From assembly GCA_016778765.1 (NCBI GenBank), contig JADHOV010000024.1, positions 1-41,122 of the forward strand: a stretch of DNA of 41,122 nt, read 5' to 3'. Below the pieces are notes generated by a model. That model saw only the letters and a program-made list of their open reading frames with translations, had not been told where the DNA came from and made no database searches. This document shows, one piece after another, positions 27,345-35,423 of the stretch. Position 1 is the stretch's first letter. Each line of letters starts with the position of its first letter. The stretch comes from Paracoccaceae bacterium (GTDB lineage Bacteria > Pseudomonadota > Alphaproteobacteria > Rhodobacterales > Rhodobacteraceae). The position numbers were made by a program, and so were the translations under genes.

Positions 27345-27356
27345 ATCGGCTTTGCC
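27332..27356. terminator. Hairpin over the 3' end of the EamA gene
   Basis: GGCAAAGCC (27332-27340) and GGCTTTGCC (27348-27356) form a perfect 9-bp stem with a 7-base loop that contains the stop codon. A second hairpin follows at 27383-27402 (CAAGGCG and CGCCTTG). Neither has a strong T-run, so they probably protect or end transcripts of the converging EamA and rng genes with help from other factors. Confidence 0.5.
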
Positions 27357-27461
27357 GGGCGCGTAAAAGGGGTTTATGTCAACAAGGCGCGCAGACGCCT
27401 TGCAAAGAGTAAAGCATCCCGCGTCTCGCTTTTTTGATGCCGTCGGGGGGAGCTGCGCGCC

Positions 27462-28496
27462 TTAGCTGAGCCACGCGTCCAGCTGCGCAGCCTTGAGCGG
27501 GGCACGGACCCGCGCGCGCTGCAATTCGATCAACCCAAGCGTGGTCCAGCCAACGAAATTGGTTTCAATAGGTTCGGCGCGCAAAGCGGCTTTGAGCGCA
27601 GTTTCAACTTGCCGGCGATCTTTTTTCGCCATGGGCGCCGGATCAATCACGATTTGTCCGCCAAGGCCGCGCAGCCGAAGCTGGCGCGGTAAATCGCGCG
27701 CCATCGCTAGATTTGTTTTTAGTCCTGTTGCGGGGGATCCATCGCTGCCTGTATCCACATCCACGGCGGTAAAAGCGCGGGTTTGCTCGATATAATACCG
27801 GCCTTGCGCGATGGGGGTGTCGGCTTTGGTTAAGTCGCCAAGCTGATCCAGCACGCCGTATTCCGCAAAACAGCCATCATGGGTGATAATCTCGGCTGGC
27901 TCTGACCAATCCCGCCAGGCTTGCAGGTGCACGCCATCTGCGGCTGCCAAGCATAGCGGGATATTTGATGTCTGCGCCGATACTTCTTGAGCGCGCGCCA
28001 GCATGATTTCGGCATCGTCTAAAATATCTGTATCGTTACCCTCGGCGCAGGCTGATCTCAAAATCATTCCCATTTCCAAAGGCCCCAATGCATCATGTAT
28101 CAGGGCCTGCAAAACCTCGCGCCGGTCCTCATCGCGAATGCTGCGCGAAACGTTTAATCCGGGCGCCTTTGGCGTGACAATAACGTAGCGGCTTTTGAAC
28201 AAGAGCTTGGCGGTCACCGGAATGGCTTTTCCCGGCTCGGCATAGCCGGTCACTTGTACATTTATCGCCTGGCCTGGCGCCAACCCTTTTATCTGGCGCA
28301 AAAATGCAGAGCCATCGGGGGTACGCAGGAACATACCGCCTTGGCCTTTCACAGGGCGGTCCGCAATTGCGCGATAGACCGTGCCGGGGGCGGGGCCGAT
28401 ACCCTCAAATAGCAGGTCTTCTAAGCGCCCATCCAGCAGTTTTGCGGCCGCGGGCTGACCTCCTAAATGGTCAAGTAAAATCAAACGCCCGATCAT
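27462..28496 (-). CDS. rng: Ribonuclease E/G family endoribonuclease
   Basis: A 344-residue short RNase E/G, which in related bacteria processes rRNA and mRNA 5' ends. The catalytic acidic residues appear as Asp246 in [11 protein letters not shown] and Asp285 in [10 protein letters not shown], aligned to the two metal-binding Asp of RNase E. The N-terminal S1-like and 5'-sensor regions are reduced, and the zinc-link and C-terminal scaffold of E. coli RNase E are absent, which is normal for the alphaproteobacterial short form. I chose the ATG at 28496 ([11 protein letters not shown]), which overlaps the maf stop codon as ATGA; the open frame extends 52 codons further into maf without family resemblance. 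Confidence 0.9.
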   Translation of the reverse strand: MIGRLILLDHLGGQPAAAKLLDGRLEDLLFEGIGPAPGTVYRAIADRPVKGQGGMFLRTPDGSAFLRQIKGLAPGQAINVQVTGYAEPGKAIPVTAKLLFKSRYVIVTPKAPGLNVSRSIRDEDRREVLQALIHDALGPLEMGMILRSACAEGNDTDILDDAEIMLARAQEVSAQTSNIPLCLAAADGVHLQAWRDWSEPAEIITHDGCFAEYGVLDQLGDLTKADTPIAQGRYYIEQTRAFTAVDVDTGSDGSPATGLKTNLAMARDLPRQLRLRGLGGQIVIDPAPMAKKDRRQVETALKAALRAEPIETNFVGWTTLGLIELQRARVRAPLKAAQLDAWLS

Positions 28497-29071
28497 GATA
28501 TGCCCTGATATACCGGGTAACCGGCGCTGTGCAGCAAGGCTGCGGTTTCGGCCAGTGGCAGGCCTACTATTGCGCTGAAGGATCCGCTGATCCAAGGGAT
28601 AAAGGCCGCTGCCGGCCCTTGAATGCCATAGCCCCCGGCTTTGCCGCGCCAATCCTCACTGTCTAAATAGGCCTGTTTTTCAAGCTGTGACAAGGGCTTC
28701 ATTTTGACTGCGCTTTGCACCTCTTTTTGCCAAATTTTTTCACCTTTGCGCAGGGTGATTGCGGTAATCACGCGGTGGCGGCGCCCCGAAAGGGCGGATA
28801 AAAACCGGTCTGCCTCGGTGCGGTCTGCGGGCTTTCCCATGATCCTCCGCCCTAGCGCCACAGTTGTATCGCCGCATAAAATGATATCGCTTGGATCGGC
28901 TACAATCGCCTGGGCTTTAAGCAAGCTGATGCGGCGGCAATAGGCCCTAGGCAGCTCGGCTTTCAGCGGCGTTTCATCCACATCGGGCGGCATAATCGCA
29001 TCCGCGCGCACGCCAATTTGGGCCAACAACTCTTTGCGGCGTGGGCTTGCAGATCCAAGAATAAGCCGCAA
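28493..29071 (-). CDS. maf: Maf-type nucleoside triphosphate pyrophosphatase
   Basis: A 192-residue Maf/YhdE protein. The family hydrolyses non-canonical or surplus nucleoside triphosphates to monophosphates and is linked to the control of septation. The signature [12 protein letters not shown] is at residues 4-15, PDVDETP follows, and the acidic catalytic-site region is [25 protein letters not shown] and VGLPLAET are the C-terminal motifs. It lies between infA and rng with a spacing of 5 bases from infA and a 4-base overlap with rng, a gene order common in alphaproteobacteria. Confidence 0.95.
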   Translation of the reverse strand: MRLILGSASPRRKELLAQIGVRADAIMPPDVDETPLKAELPRAYCRRISLLKAQAIVADPSDIILCGDTTVALGRRIMGKPADRTEADRFLSALSGRRHRVITAITLRKGEKIWQKEVQSAVKMKPLSQLEKQAYLDSEDWRGKAGGYGIQGPAAAFIPWISGSFSAIVGLPLAETAALLHSAGYPVYQGIS

Positions 29072-29076
29072 GGTTG

Positions 29077-29295
29077 TTATTTGAACCGGTAGTTGATGCG
29101 CCCTTTGGTCAGATCGTAAGGAGTCATTTCAACTTGCACCTTATCACCTGCCAAAACCCGAATACGGTTCTTGCGCATTTTTCCTGCCGTATGTGCGATG
29201 ATCTCATGGCCGTTTTCAAGCTCGACCCGAAACGTCGCATTAGGCAAGAGTTCCTTAACGACACCTGGAAATTCGAGCGTATCTTCCTTGGCCAT
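29077..29295 (-). CDS. infA: Translation initiation factor IF-1
   Basis: A 72-residue S1/OB-fold protein, the exact length of bacterial IF-1. It binds the 30S A site during initiation. The motifs [45 protein letters not shown] and the RINYRFK end are unmistakable. An AGGAGA site precedes the ATG. It heads the infA-maf-rng operon and is divergent from the cold-shock gene. Confidence 0.99.
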   Translation of the reverse strand: MAKEDTLEFPGVVKELLPNATFRVELENGHEIIAHTAGKMRKNRIRVLAGDKVQVEMTPYDLTKGRINYRFK

Positions 29296-29685
29296 GGTCT
29301 CTCCTTTTTATCCGCTGCGCCCTTGCAATGAGCGCAGCCTTCCAATGAAGCTATTTTGCCTTTAATTCAAGCCTTCAATCGCATCTGCCGCGGATATGTT
29401 GCCCAAGCGCATCGTATTCAGGCCTATTTTGCGCCTGAAAAAGGGTTTATCGGCGGTTTTTATATTGACCCGTCGCTTTACCGCAACCGGCGCCTTTGCA
29501 TTAAGTGCTTTGCTGCGCCATATGGACATATGGAAAAGCCCTTGATTTATTACAAAAAACCCAGCATACACACCCAGCGACGTTATTTCTATCGACCTAC
29601 TGCTCCAAACGGCCAGTCTTTCGATCTTGTTCTGACTGAGCCGAGCTGCCGCATGATGTGGGCAGATAATTTAGGAGATGACCCA
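29296..29685. other. infA/csp divergent region with a long csp leader
   Basis: No gene is supported in these 390 bases. A reading frame stays open through it in phase with the cold-shock gene, but its product resembles nothing and has no start site with a Shine-Dalgarno sequence. Cold-shock genes commonly have long structured leaders that act as RNA thermosensors, and the promoters for both infA and csp must lie here. I cannot point to a specific -35/-10 pair with confidence. Confidence 0.5.
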
Positions 29686-29892
29686 ATGGCAACTGGGACA
29701 GTAAAGTGGTTCAATAACACCAAAGGCTATGGCTTTATCGCCCCTGATGGCGGCAGCAAAGATGTTTTCGTGCATATTTCTGCGGTAGAACGGTCAGGGC
29801 TGACTGGCTTGGCCGACAACCAGAAAGTGACCTTTGACATCGAACCCGGCCGTGATGGCCGCGAGGCAGCGGTGAACATCTCTGTCGCATAA
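29686..29892 (+). CDS. Cold-shock protein (CspA family)
   Basis: A 68-residue single cold-shock domain, the standard CspA size. It binds single-stranded RNA or DNA and loosens RNA structure. RNP1 is KGYGFIAP (residues 13-20) and RNP2 is DVFVHIS. The ATG at 29686 is preceded by TTAGGAG at a good distance and gives the family N-terminus [10 protein letters not shown]; the frame continues upstream but is not coding. A strong hairpin follows the stop codon. It is divergent from infA. Confidence 0.96.
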   Translation: MATGTVKWFNNTKGYGFIAPDGGSKDVFVHISAVERSGLTGLADNQKVTFDIEPGRDGREAAVNISVA

Positions 29893-29913
29893 GCGCAGAG
29901 TGATGAGAATTCC

Positions 29914-29933
29914 GAGCGCCCGTGAGGGCGCTC
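29914..29933 (+). terminator. Hairpin terminator after the cold-shock gene
   Basis: GAGCGCCC pairs perfectly with GGGCGCTC around the tetraloop GTGA, 21 bases past the stop codon. The following GTGCGTATTTTG is only modestly T-rich. Confidence 0.6.
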
Positions 29934-30307
29934 GTGCGTATTTTGAAGCTCAAAAACATCGCTTTTCTGGCGGTGGTCCACATTGTTAAATTTTTTATAT
30001 TTACGCCCATCATTTTATCGTTAAACGTCTCGGCTTCGGAATGTTTTGCTACCGGCACCGAATGGTTCTTTTGCCTTTCACCGAGTATCAACGCAGCTGC
30101 GCATCGAAACATACAGCCTTGAGAAACTTGATGTGAAGGCGTGGGCTAGCGCGGGTTTCAGGGATGCGATCGTTTCATCGCAATCGCGATCTTAACGGAT
30201 AGGGTGTTGAATGACCCATCTGTTTGAGGTTTAGCGCCAGCCCATCGCATGTTACAGATGAGGATAGCTGTCCTATATATGTGCGTTAAATATGAAAGGG
30301 CTCGTTT
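29934..30307. other. Intergenic region before the phosphatase gene
   Basis: I support no gene in this stretch. A 66-codon frame (29922-30122) begins with a basic, hydrophobic segment like a signal peptide, but it starts inside the csp terminator and has no ribosome-binding site. A short inverted repeat TGCGAT/ATCGCA with a 6-base spacer is at 30165-30182. The promoter for the phosphatase gene is presumably in the last 100 bases. Confidence 0.4.
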
Positions 30308-31177
30308 ATGTCTGAAAAATCGGATCGCAGCGATAGCGTGGCCTTTTCTCGACAGATCACGGATGGGATTATTCAAGCTATACGGCTTGCGGCGCGGCAG
30401 GAAATCCTCCCTCATTTTCGCGCCTTGCAGCCAGAGCAGATTGCGCAAAAATCCGATGCGTTGGATTTGGTAACAACGGCCGATTTGGCGTCTGAAGCTT
30501 TGATCACAGAGGCTTTGTCAGCTTTGTTTCCTGATGCCCTCATTATCGGAGAAGAGGCCGTTGCGCGCAGCCCCGGGCTTTTGGATGATATCGAAGCTGC
30601 CCCATTATGCTTTATTATAGACCCCATCGATGGCACGTGGAATTATGCCAACGGATTGGCGACCTTTGGCGTAATAGTTGCTGCCACGCGGTTTGGGCAG
30701 CCTATCTTCGGCCTGCTTTATGATCCGTTGCAAGATGATTACATGATCGCTGAGCAGGGCGTGGAAGGCGCGCGGTTTGTGGCCTCTTGCGGTGCCAAAA
30801 AAGCACTCGCAACCTCAGCCGGGGGCGCGCTGAGCCAGTTAAATGGGTTCATCCATTTCTATCAAGTGCCTGCCCGGAAACAGGCAAGGCTTGCTGCGTG
30901 CTTGCCGCATTTTGGCAATATGTCAAATTTGCGCTGCTCTTGCCATGAATACCGTCTTCTGGCGCAAGGGAGTTTTGATTTTTGTCTGGCCGGAATCGTG
31001 AAGCCTTGGGATCATGCCGCAGGGGTCTTGATATGCCAGAAAGCCGGTGGTTATGTGAAAATGCTTGATGGTCGGGAATATTCCGCTGCCCATAAAGATG
31101 GGTATTTGCTGGCCGCTTGCGATCAGGCAACATGGCATAGATTACATGAGCTGTTTGCGTTTTTACGCACGCCATGA
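30308..31177 (+). CDS. Inositol-monophosphatase-family protein
   Basis: A 289-residue member of the IMPase/FBPase/CysQ superfamily, Mg-dependent lithium-sensitive phosphatases. The metal site is IIGEEAV, then Asp105 and Asp108 in DPIDGTWNYANG, and Asp235 in KPWDHAAGVLI. The length is at the upper end of the family (250-290). A substrate such as inositol phosphate, histidinol phosphate or PAP cannot be decided by eye. Histidinol-phosphate phosphatases of this superfamily are often near his genes, but the his genes here are 4 kb away and do not form an operon with it. The ATG at 30308 lies near AAAGGG. Confidence 0.88.
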   Translation: MSEKSDRSDSVAFSRQITDGIIQAIRLAARQEILPHFRALQPEQIAQKSDALDLVTTADLASEALITEALSALFPDALIIGEEAVARSPGLLDDIEAAPLCFIIDPIDGTWNYANGLATFGVIVAATRFGQPIFGLLYDPLQDDYMIAEQGVEGARFVASCGAKKALATSAGGALSQLNGFIHFYQVPARKQARLAACLPHFGNMSNLRCSCHEYRLLAQGSFDFCLAGIVKPWDHAAGVLICQKAGGYVKMLDGREYSAAHKDGYLLAACDQATWHRLHELFAFLRTP

Positions 31178-31282
31178 TGCCGGCAAGCTGTGAAAATACT
31201 GCGCCCGCGTGCCGACGGGCCTTTAGTTAGCGGTGCTGCGCGGTTAAAATATCGGTATGCATGGTGCGAAAAAAGGAAAATG

Positions 31283-31504
31283 ATGGAACAAGAAGCTGCC
31301 GCCTTCGCGGATCGTTTGGAAGGGTTAGAAATACATCTGGCCCATATTAGCAAGGCCAATGAGGATCTATCGGATATGGTGGCGCAGCATCAAAAGGATT
31401 TGGCGCGCCTGACTCGTATGGTTGAAATGCTCGCGGCGCGTGAAGCGGAGCGTGAGGCGCAAGGCGCGGAAGTGATCGCGGATGCGCCGCCGCCACATTA
31501 TTAA
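31283..31504 (+). CDS. slyX: SlyX-family protein
   Basis: A 73-residue coiled-coil protein of the SlyX family, whose function is unknown. The N-terminal helix (RLEGLEIHLAHISKANEDLSDMVAQHQ) has the heptad pattern and the SlyX-type motif DRLEGLE. It ends with the family's Pro-Pro-His-Tyr tail. Two adjacent ATGs occur at 31280 and 31283; AAGGA at 31273-31277 fits the second one better. The open frame extends further upstream without resemblance. Confidence 0.85.
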   Translation: MEQEAAAFADRLEGLEIHLAHISKANEDLSDMVAQHQKDLARLTRMVEMLAAREAEREAQGAEVIADAPPPHY

Positions 31505-31582
31505 ATGCAAATTTTATTTGTCAGATCTTTATTGGTCCTTTAGGTTCCACATGTCCACAAGGGATAAAAGGCAGTACTCGTT

Positions 31583-33010
31583 ATGAAATATCGGTTCCTA
31601 TTGGTTTCACTGGTTGGCGTGCAATTGGGGTTATTAAGCCCTGTTTTGGCGCAGAGCACCAGCGTGGTGACCAAGCAATATGATGATGGCGGGGTCTATG
31701 AGGGAACCTTTAAGAACGGTTTGCAGCATGGTACCGGAACCTATCGCCTGCCCAATGGCTATGAATATACCGGCACTTGGACAAATGGTGAAATCTTGGG
31801 CGAAGGCGTGGCAAATTTTCCCAATGGGTCGGTCTATGAAGGCAGCTTTGCCCAAGGGAAGCCCGAGGGCCAAGGTAAAATCACCTTTGCCGATGGCGGT
31901 ACCTATTCTGGCAGTTGGGCTGACGGTAAAATAACCGGATCCGGCATCGCGACCTATGCCAATGGGTCAATTTATGAAGGTGCCTTTCGAAACGCCATGC
32001 ATCATGGCCGCGGTGTGATGACGAATCCGGATGGGTATCGTTATGAAGGGGATTGGGTAGATGGTGTAAAGGAAGGTACCGCGGAAATCACATATCCGGA
32101 TGGCGCCATTTACAAAGGCGGAATCGTGCGCGGCGCGCGCGAGGGGCGCGGCGTGTTGGAAATGTCAGAGGGGTTGATTTTTGATGGCATTTGGAAAGAT
32201 GGCGAAATAACAGGCCTTGGCAAACTTATTCAGCCGAATGGCGATATTTATGAAGGTATGTTGGTTGCGGGGCGCCGTCAGGGCCCGGGCCGGGTAACCT
32301 ATGCCAATGGTGATATCTATGATGGCAATTTTGAAGCAGATCAGCGCCAAGGGCTGGGGCAATTTATCGGCACAGATGGCTACGAATATAATGGCAATTG
32401 GGAAAATGGCCAAATCAAAGGCGAAGGCAAAGTGATTTATCCCGACGGATCGGTTTATGTCGGAGCGTTTGAAGCAGGCTTGGCAAACGGTGTTGGTAAA
32501 ATCGACTACCCGGATGGCTCAAGCTATCAGGGCGAATGGAGCCAAGGTGTGATTGAAGGCGAGGGGGTGGCCACCTACGCCAATGGCATCACCTATAAAG
32601 GCGGGTTCCGGAACGCAAAAAATCATGGCATGGGTGTGATGACCTATACAGATGGCTATACCTATGATGGCATGTGGCACGAGGGTATGCGGCACGGGTC
32701 CGGCAAGGCCACATTTGCTGATGGTATGGTTTATGAGGGCGATTATGTGGACGGGAAGCGCAATGGCAAAGGCAAAATAACGCTTGCTGATGGGTTTACC
32801 TATGAAGGCGATTGGCAGAATGGCGAGATCACCGGAAACGGTGTGGCAACCTATGCCAATGGGGATGTCTATGAAGGCACTTTTGTGAAGGGCAAGCGGC
32901 AAGGTGAAGGCACAATTACCTTTGCAACGGGCCAAGAACAAACGGGCGAATGGGAAAATGGCGCCTTGGTTGCCACGGATAAAGACGGCGTTATCGAAGA
33001 CGAAAATTAA
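31583..33010 (+). CDS. Exported MORN-repeat protein with 18 repeats
   Basis: A 475-residue protein. Residues 1-23 are a signal peptide (cut likely at VLA/QS), so it is exported. From residue 37 to 450 it consists of 18 MORN repeats of exactly 23 residues, each with the Y-x-G-x-(W/F)-x-x-G-x-x-x-G-x-G pattern ending in a DG or NG turn; a partial nineteenth (QEQTGEWENG) and an acidic tail close it. Repeats 2, 4, 6, 8 and 11, 13, 15, 17 carry a Trp at the fifth position after the first Tyr-type residue, while most others have Phe. This shows that the array is two nine-repeat halves. MORN arrays form extended beta-hairpin solenoids that often bind lipids or proteins; the role here is unknown. No catalytic domain is present. 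Confidence 0.93.
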   Translation: MKYRFLLVSLVGVQLGLLSPVLAQSTSVVTKQYDDGGVYEGTFKNGLQHGTGTYRLPNGYEYTGTWTNGEILGEGVANFPNGSVYEGSFAQGKPEGQGKITFADGGTYSGSWADGKITGSGIATYANGSIYEGAFRNAMHHGRGVMTNPDGYRYEGDWVDGVKEGTAEITYPDGAIYKGGIVRGAREGRGVLEMSEGLIFDGIWKDGEITGLGKLIQPNGDIYEGMLVAGRRQGPGRVTYANGDIYDGNFEADQRQGLGQFIGTDGYEYNGNWENGQIKGEGKVIYPDGSVYVGAFEAGLANGVGKIDYPDGSSYQGEWSQGVIEGEGVATYANGITYKGGFRNAKNHGMGVMTYTDGYTYDGMWHEGMRHGSGKATFADGMVYEGDYVDGKRNGKGKITLADGFTYEGDWQNGEITGNGVATYANGDVYEGTFVKGKRQGEGTITFATGQEQTGEWENGALVATDKDGVIEDEN

Positions 33011-33030
33011 ATCTTCACCATAAGAGTGCG

Positions 33031-33071
33031 GCGCGCTTGATCATTCAGCAAGCAGCGCGCGCCCATCTTTT
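33031..33071 (+). terminator. Terminator after the MORN gene
   Basis: GCGCGCTTG (33031-33039) pairs with CAAGCAGCGC (33049-33058) with one bulged A, around a 9-base loop. A short run TCTTTT follows at 33066-33071. It lies 20 bases after the MORN stop codon and before the converging photolyase gene. Confidence 0.5.
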
Positions 33072-33114
33072 CGAAAGGGTGGCGCAGGCCCGGATCTGCC
33101 ACTCCATATTTGCG

Positions 33115-34644
33115 TTAAACAAGGTCTCCTTTGCGCAGGCGCGTTAAAAAGCCTGCGGCATCGCTGAGCACGGTTTCTTTTCGCGTCTCATCCATGCGTG
33201 CCCATGTGCGATACATCTGTGCCATCCGAGGGTTCTGGGCAAATTTTTCCTCGTTCCGCAGAAGAAAATCCCAATATAACAGGTTAAACGGGCAGGCGGA
33301 TTCGCCAGTTTTTTGCGCAACCTTATACGCGCATGTCTTGCAATAATCTGACATGCGATTGATATAGGCGCCCGAGCTGACATAGGGTTTTGAAGCGATA
33401 ATGCCGGCATCGGCAAACTGGCTCATTCCGATCGTATTTGGGGCCTCGACCCATTCAAACGCATCTACATAAACCGCAAGATACCATTCGTGAACCGCGT
33501 GCGGATCAATGCCAGCCAAAAGCGCAAAATTGCCGGTCACCATCAGGCGTTGAATATGATGGGCATAGCCTTCACTCTGCGTTTGAGCAACTGCTTTTGA
33601 AAGGCAATTCATTTTTGTTTCGCCGTTCCAGTAAAATTTGGGCAATGGGTGAGAATGGTTCAAGGCATTGCGCGCCGTATAATCTGGCCCTTCATGAAAA
33701 TAGATCCCGCGCATATATTCGCGCCACCCGATGATCTGGCGAATGAACCCTTCTACGGCGTTTAACGGTGCCAAACCCGCCTGCCAGGCCGCTTCAGCCG
33801 CTTGGCACACCTCTATCGGGCTCAGCAATCCAATATTCAAATAAGGCGATAAAAAGGCGTGATATAGGAATTTATTGTCGTTCAGCATCGCGTCCTGATA
33901 ATCCCCAAAACTTGCCAAAGCGTTGTTAATAAAGCGATCCAATGCCTGCAAGGCTTGGCTGCGATCTGTGGCAAACCAAAATCCCTCGGTGGTTCCAAAA
34001 TGGTCTGAAAAGCGCCGGTTTACTAGATCGATTACCTGTTGCGTGAGCGCATCGGGTTCGAACTTTTCGGGCCCGGCATAGGTGATGTCTTTCGGCGCGG
34101 CTTTGCGGTTGTCATGGTCGAAATTCCATTTGCCGCCCGCTGGCAGCCCCTCTTCCATTAAAAACCCGGTTTTGCGGCGCATATCGCGGTAGAAATATTC
34201 CATCCGCAGGGCTTTGCGCCCCTCTGCCCAGCGATCAAATTCAGCATGACTGGCGATAAAGCGATCATCCTGCAGCAGGGTGACGTGCAAGGGCAGCGCC
34301 TCAAAGGCTTGAATAACCCGCCATTCAGCGGGTTCGGTCACCACGACTTGATCCGTGCCAGCCAAAGCGGCTTGGCGCAAAATTTCGCCGCTTAGGCTGC
34401 CGCTATTTTGGGCATCCTCCAGTTGCGTATACGCAACTTGCCAACCCTCTTGCCTGAGTTGCGCCGCAAATTTGCGCATTGCGCTCAGGATCAGAACAAT
34501 CTTTTTAGGATGATGCGGCACGTAACCGGCTTCATCACTGACTTCGGCCATCACGATTAAATCCTTGGCTTTATCCGCTTGCTTCAGGGCCGCAAGATTA
34601 TGCGAAAGCTGGTCGCCCAGAATAACAACGAGCCGTTTCACCAT
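33115..34644 (-). CDS. phrB: Iron-sulfur cryptochrome/(6-4) photolyase (PhrB type)
   Basis: A 509-residue flavoprotein of the FeS bacterial cryptochrome/photolyase group. The Agrobacterium member PhrB repairs (6-4) photoproducts in light using FAD, a lumazine antenna and a 4Fe-4S cluster. Four cysteines, Cys347, Cys435, Cys438 and Cys451, keep exactly the spacing of the PhrB cluster ligands (88, 3 and 13 residues). The N-terminal Rossmann-like antenna domain begins VVILGDQLS, and the FAD domain contains IIGWREYMRGIY, GNFALLAGI, and WVEAPNTIGMSQFADAG. The length matches the group (500-510). Its start overlaps the 3' end of the SDR gene by 7 bases, so the two are likely co-translated. Confidence 0.93.
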   Translation of the reverse strand: MVKRLVVILGDQLSHNLAALKQADKAKDLIVMAEVSDEAGYVPHHPKKIVLILSAMRKFAAQLRQEGWQVAYTQLEDAQNSGSLSGEILRQAALAGTDQVVVTEPAEWRVIQAFEALPLHVTLLQDDRFIASHAEFDRWAEGRKALRMEYFYRDMRRKTGFLMEEGLPAGGKWNFDHDNRKAAPKDITYAGPEKFEPDALTQQVIDLVNRRFSDHFGTTEGFWFATDRSQALQALDRFINNALASFGDYQDAMLNDNKFLYHAFLSPYLNIGLLSPIEVCQAAEAAWQAGLAPLNAVEGFIRQIIGWREYMRGIYFHEGPDYTARNALNHSHPLPKFYWNGETKMNCLSKAVAQTQSEGYAHHIQRLMVTGNFALLAGIDPHAVHEWYLAVYVDAFEWVEAPNTIGMSQFADAGIIASKPYVSSGAYINRMSDYCKTCAYKVAQKTGESACPFNLLYWDFLLRNEEKFAQNPRMAQMYRTWARMDETRKETVLSDAAGFLTRLRKGDLV

Positions 34645-35309
34645 GGCACGGGTTTTCCTGCCCAGTCAAAGAACTGGCCCGTCTTATCGGGGCCAAGGCC
34701 CTCGAGCACGGATAAGAGGTTAAGAGCGGCTCGGGATGCAGGAACTGAAGGGTGACGGCCCAGATATTTGGCTGTAAAGGGCGTTTGCACCGTGCCCGGA
34801 TGCAGGGCGACACAAACGGCTTGTTTATGCGTCCGGGCCAACTCGATGGCGCCCGTATGGATAATTTGGTTTAACGCCGCTTTTGCCGCGCGATAAGAAT
34901 ACCATCCGCCGATTTTATTATCCCCGATCGATCCAACCCTTGCGGATAATGCCGCAAACTGGCTCGGGCGGTCTTTTGGCAACAGGCGCGGCGCGTGTTT
35001 CAAAATCAATGCAGGGCCGGCGGCGTTCACGATAAATTGGTCGAGAAACGCGGATTGAGTCAGCTGAGACAAGGCTTTTTCGGGGCGCGCGCCGTTTATT
35101 TCCAAAGCACCACTGGCCACGAGAATAGCGTCAAAAGGCCCGCTCAGGGCGGATAACTGCCCCTCTATACTTGCCTCATCGTTCAAATCTAAGCCGGTAT
35201 CTCGCCGTGACAGGCCGGTAACGCTGGCTCCTCGCGCTTCCAGCGCGCCTTGCAGCGCCTGGCCTATACCGCCGCTATTTCCAATTAAAAGTATCGAGTT
35301 CATGGACAT
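34638..35309 (-). CDS. Short-chain dehydrogenase/reductase (C-factor-like)
   Basis: A 223-residue SDR protein. The nucleotide-binding loop is [12 protein letters not shown] at residues 8-19, and [11 protein letters not shown] gives the catalytic Ser segment. [11 protein letters not shown] holds the Tyr and Lys of the YxxxK active site, and [13 protein letters not shown] follows. This matches the CsgA/C-factor-like subgroup of SDRs, whose substrates are mostly unknown. The ribosome-binding site is weak and a second in-frame ATG lies two codons in. It overlaps the photolyase gene; SDR genes next to FeS photolyases are plausible partners, but no functional link is visible in the sequence. Confidence 0.85.
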   Translation of the reverse strand: MSMNSILLIGNSGGIGQALQGALEARGASVTGLSRRDTGLDLNDEASIEGQLSALSGPFDAILVASGALEINGARPEKALSQLTQSAFLDQFIVNAAGPALILKHAPRLLPKDRPSQFAALSARVGSIGDNKIGGWYSYRAAKAALNQIIHTGAIELARTHKQAVCVALHPGTVQTPFTAKYLGRHPSVPASRAALNLLSVLEGLGPDKTGQFFDWAGKPVPW

Positions 35310-35423
35310 GAACTAGAAGAGCGAACGGGCAGTTCAAGGGTAGGCAAAGCGCGGCCTTTGGCTTGCTCATTCTTAGAGGCTGGGCTACACCGCGCATCAA
35401 ACGCCCAGATCAGGATGGACCGT

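Noticed and set aside
28497-28652. 52-codon N-terminal extension of the RNase E/G protein
   Set aside because: It lies wholly within maf and reads as unrelated sequence. The ATGA overlap at 28493-28496 is the usual start.
29356-29685. In-frame N-terminal extension of the cold-shock protein (178 residues in total)
   Set aside because: The cold-shock domain begins exactly at 29686 behind a good AGGAG site. The upstream part looks like untranslated leader.
29922-30122. 66-codon frame with a signal-peptide-like start
   Set aside because: It begins inside the csp terminator hairpin and lacks a Shine-Dalgarno sequence.
30165-30182. TGCGAT/ATCGCA inverted repeat as an operator
   Set aside because: It is short, has no adjacent regulator gene, and is over 120 bases from the next start codon. 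It could easily be chance.
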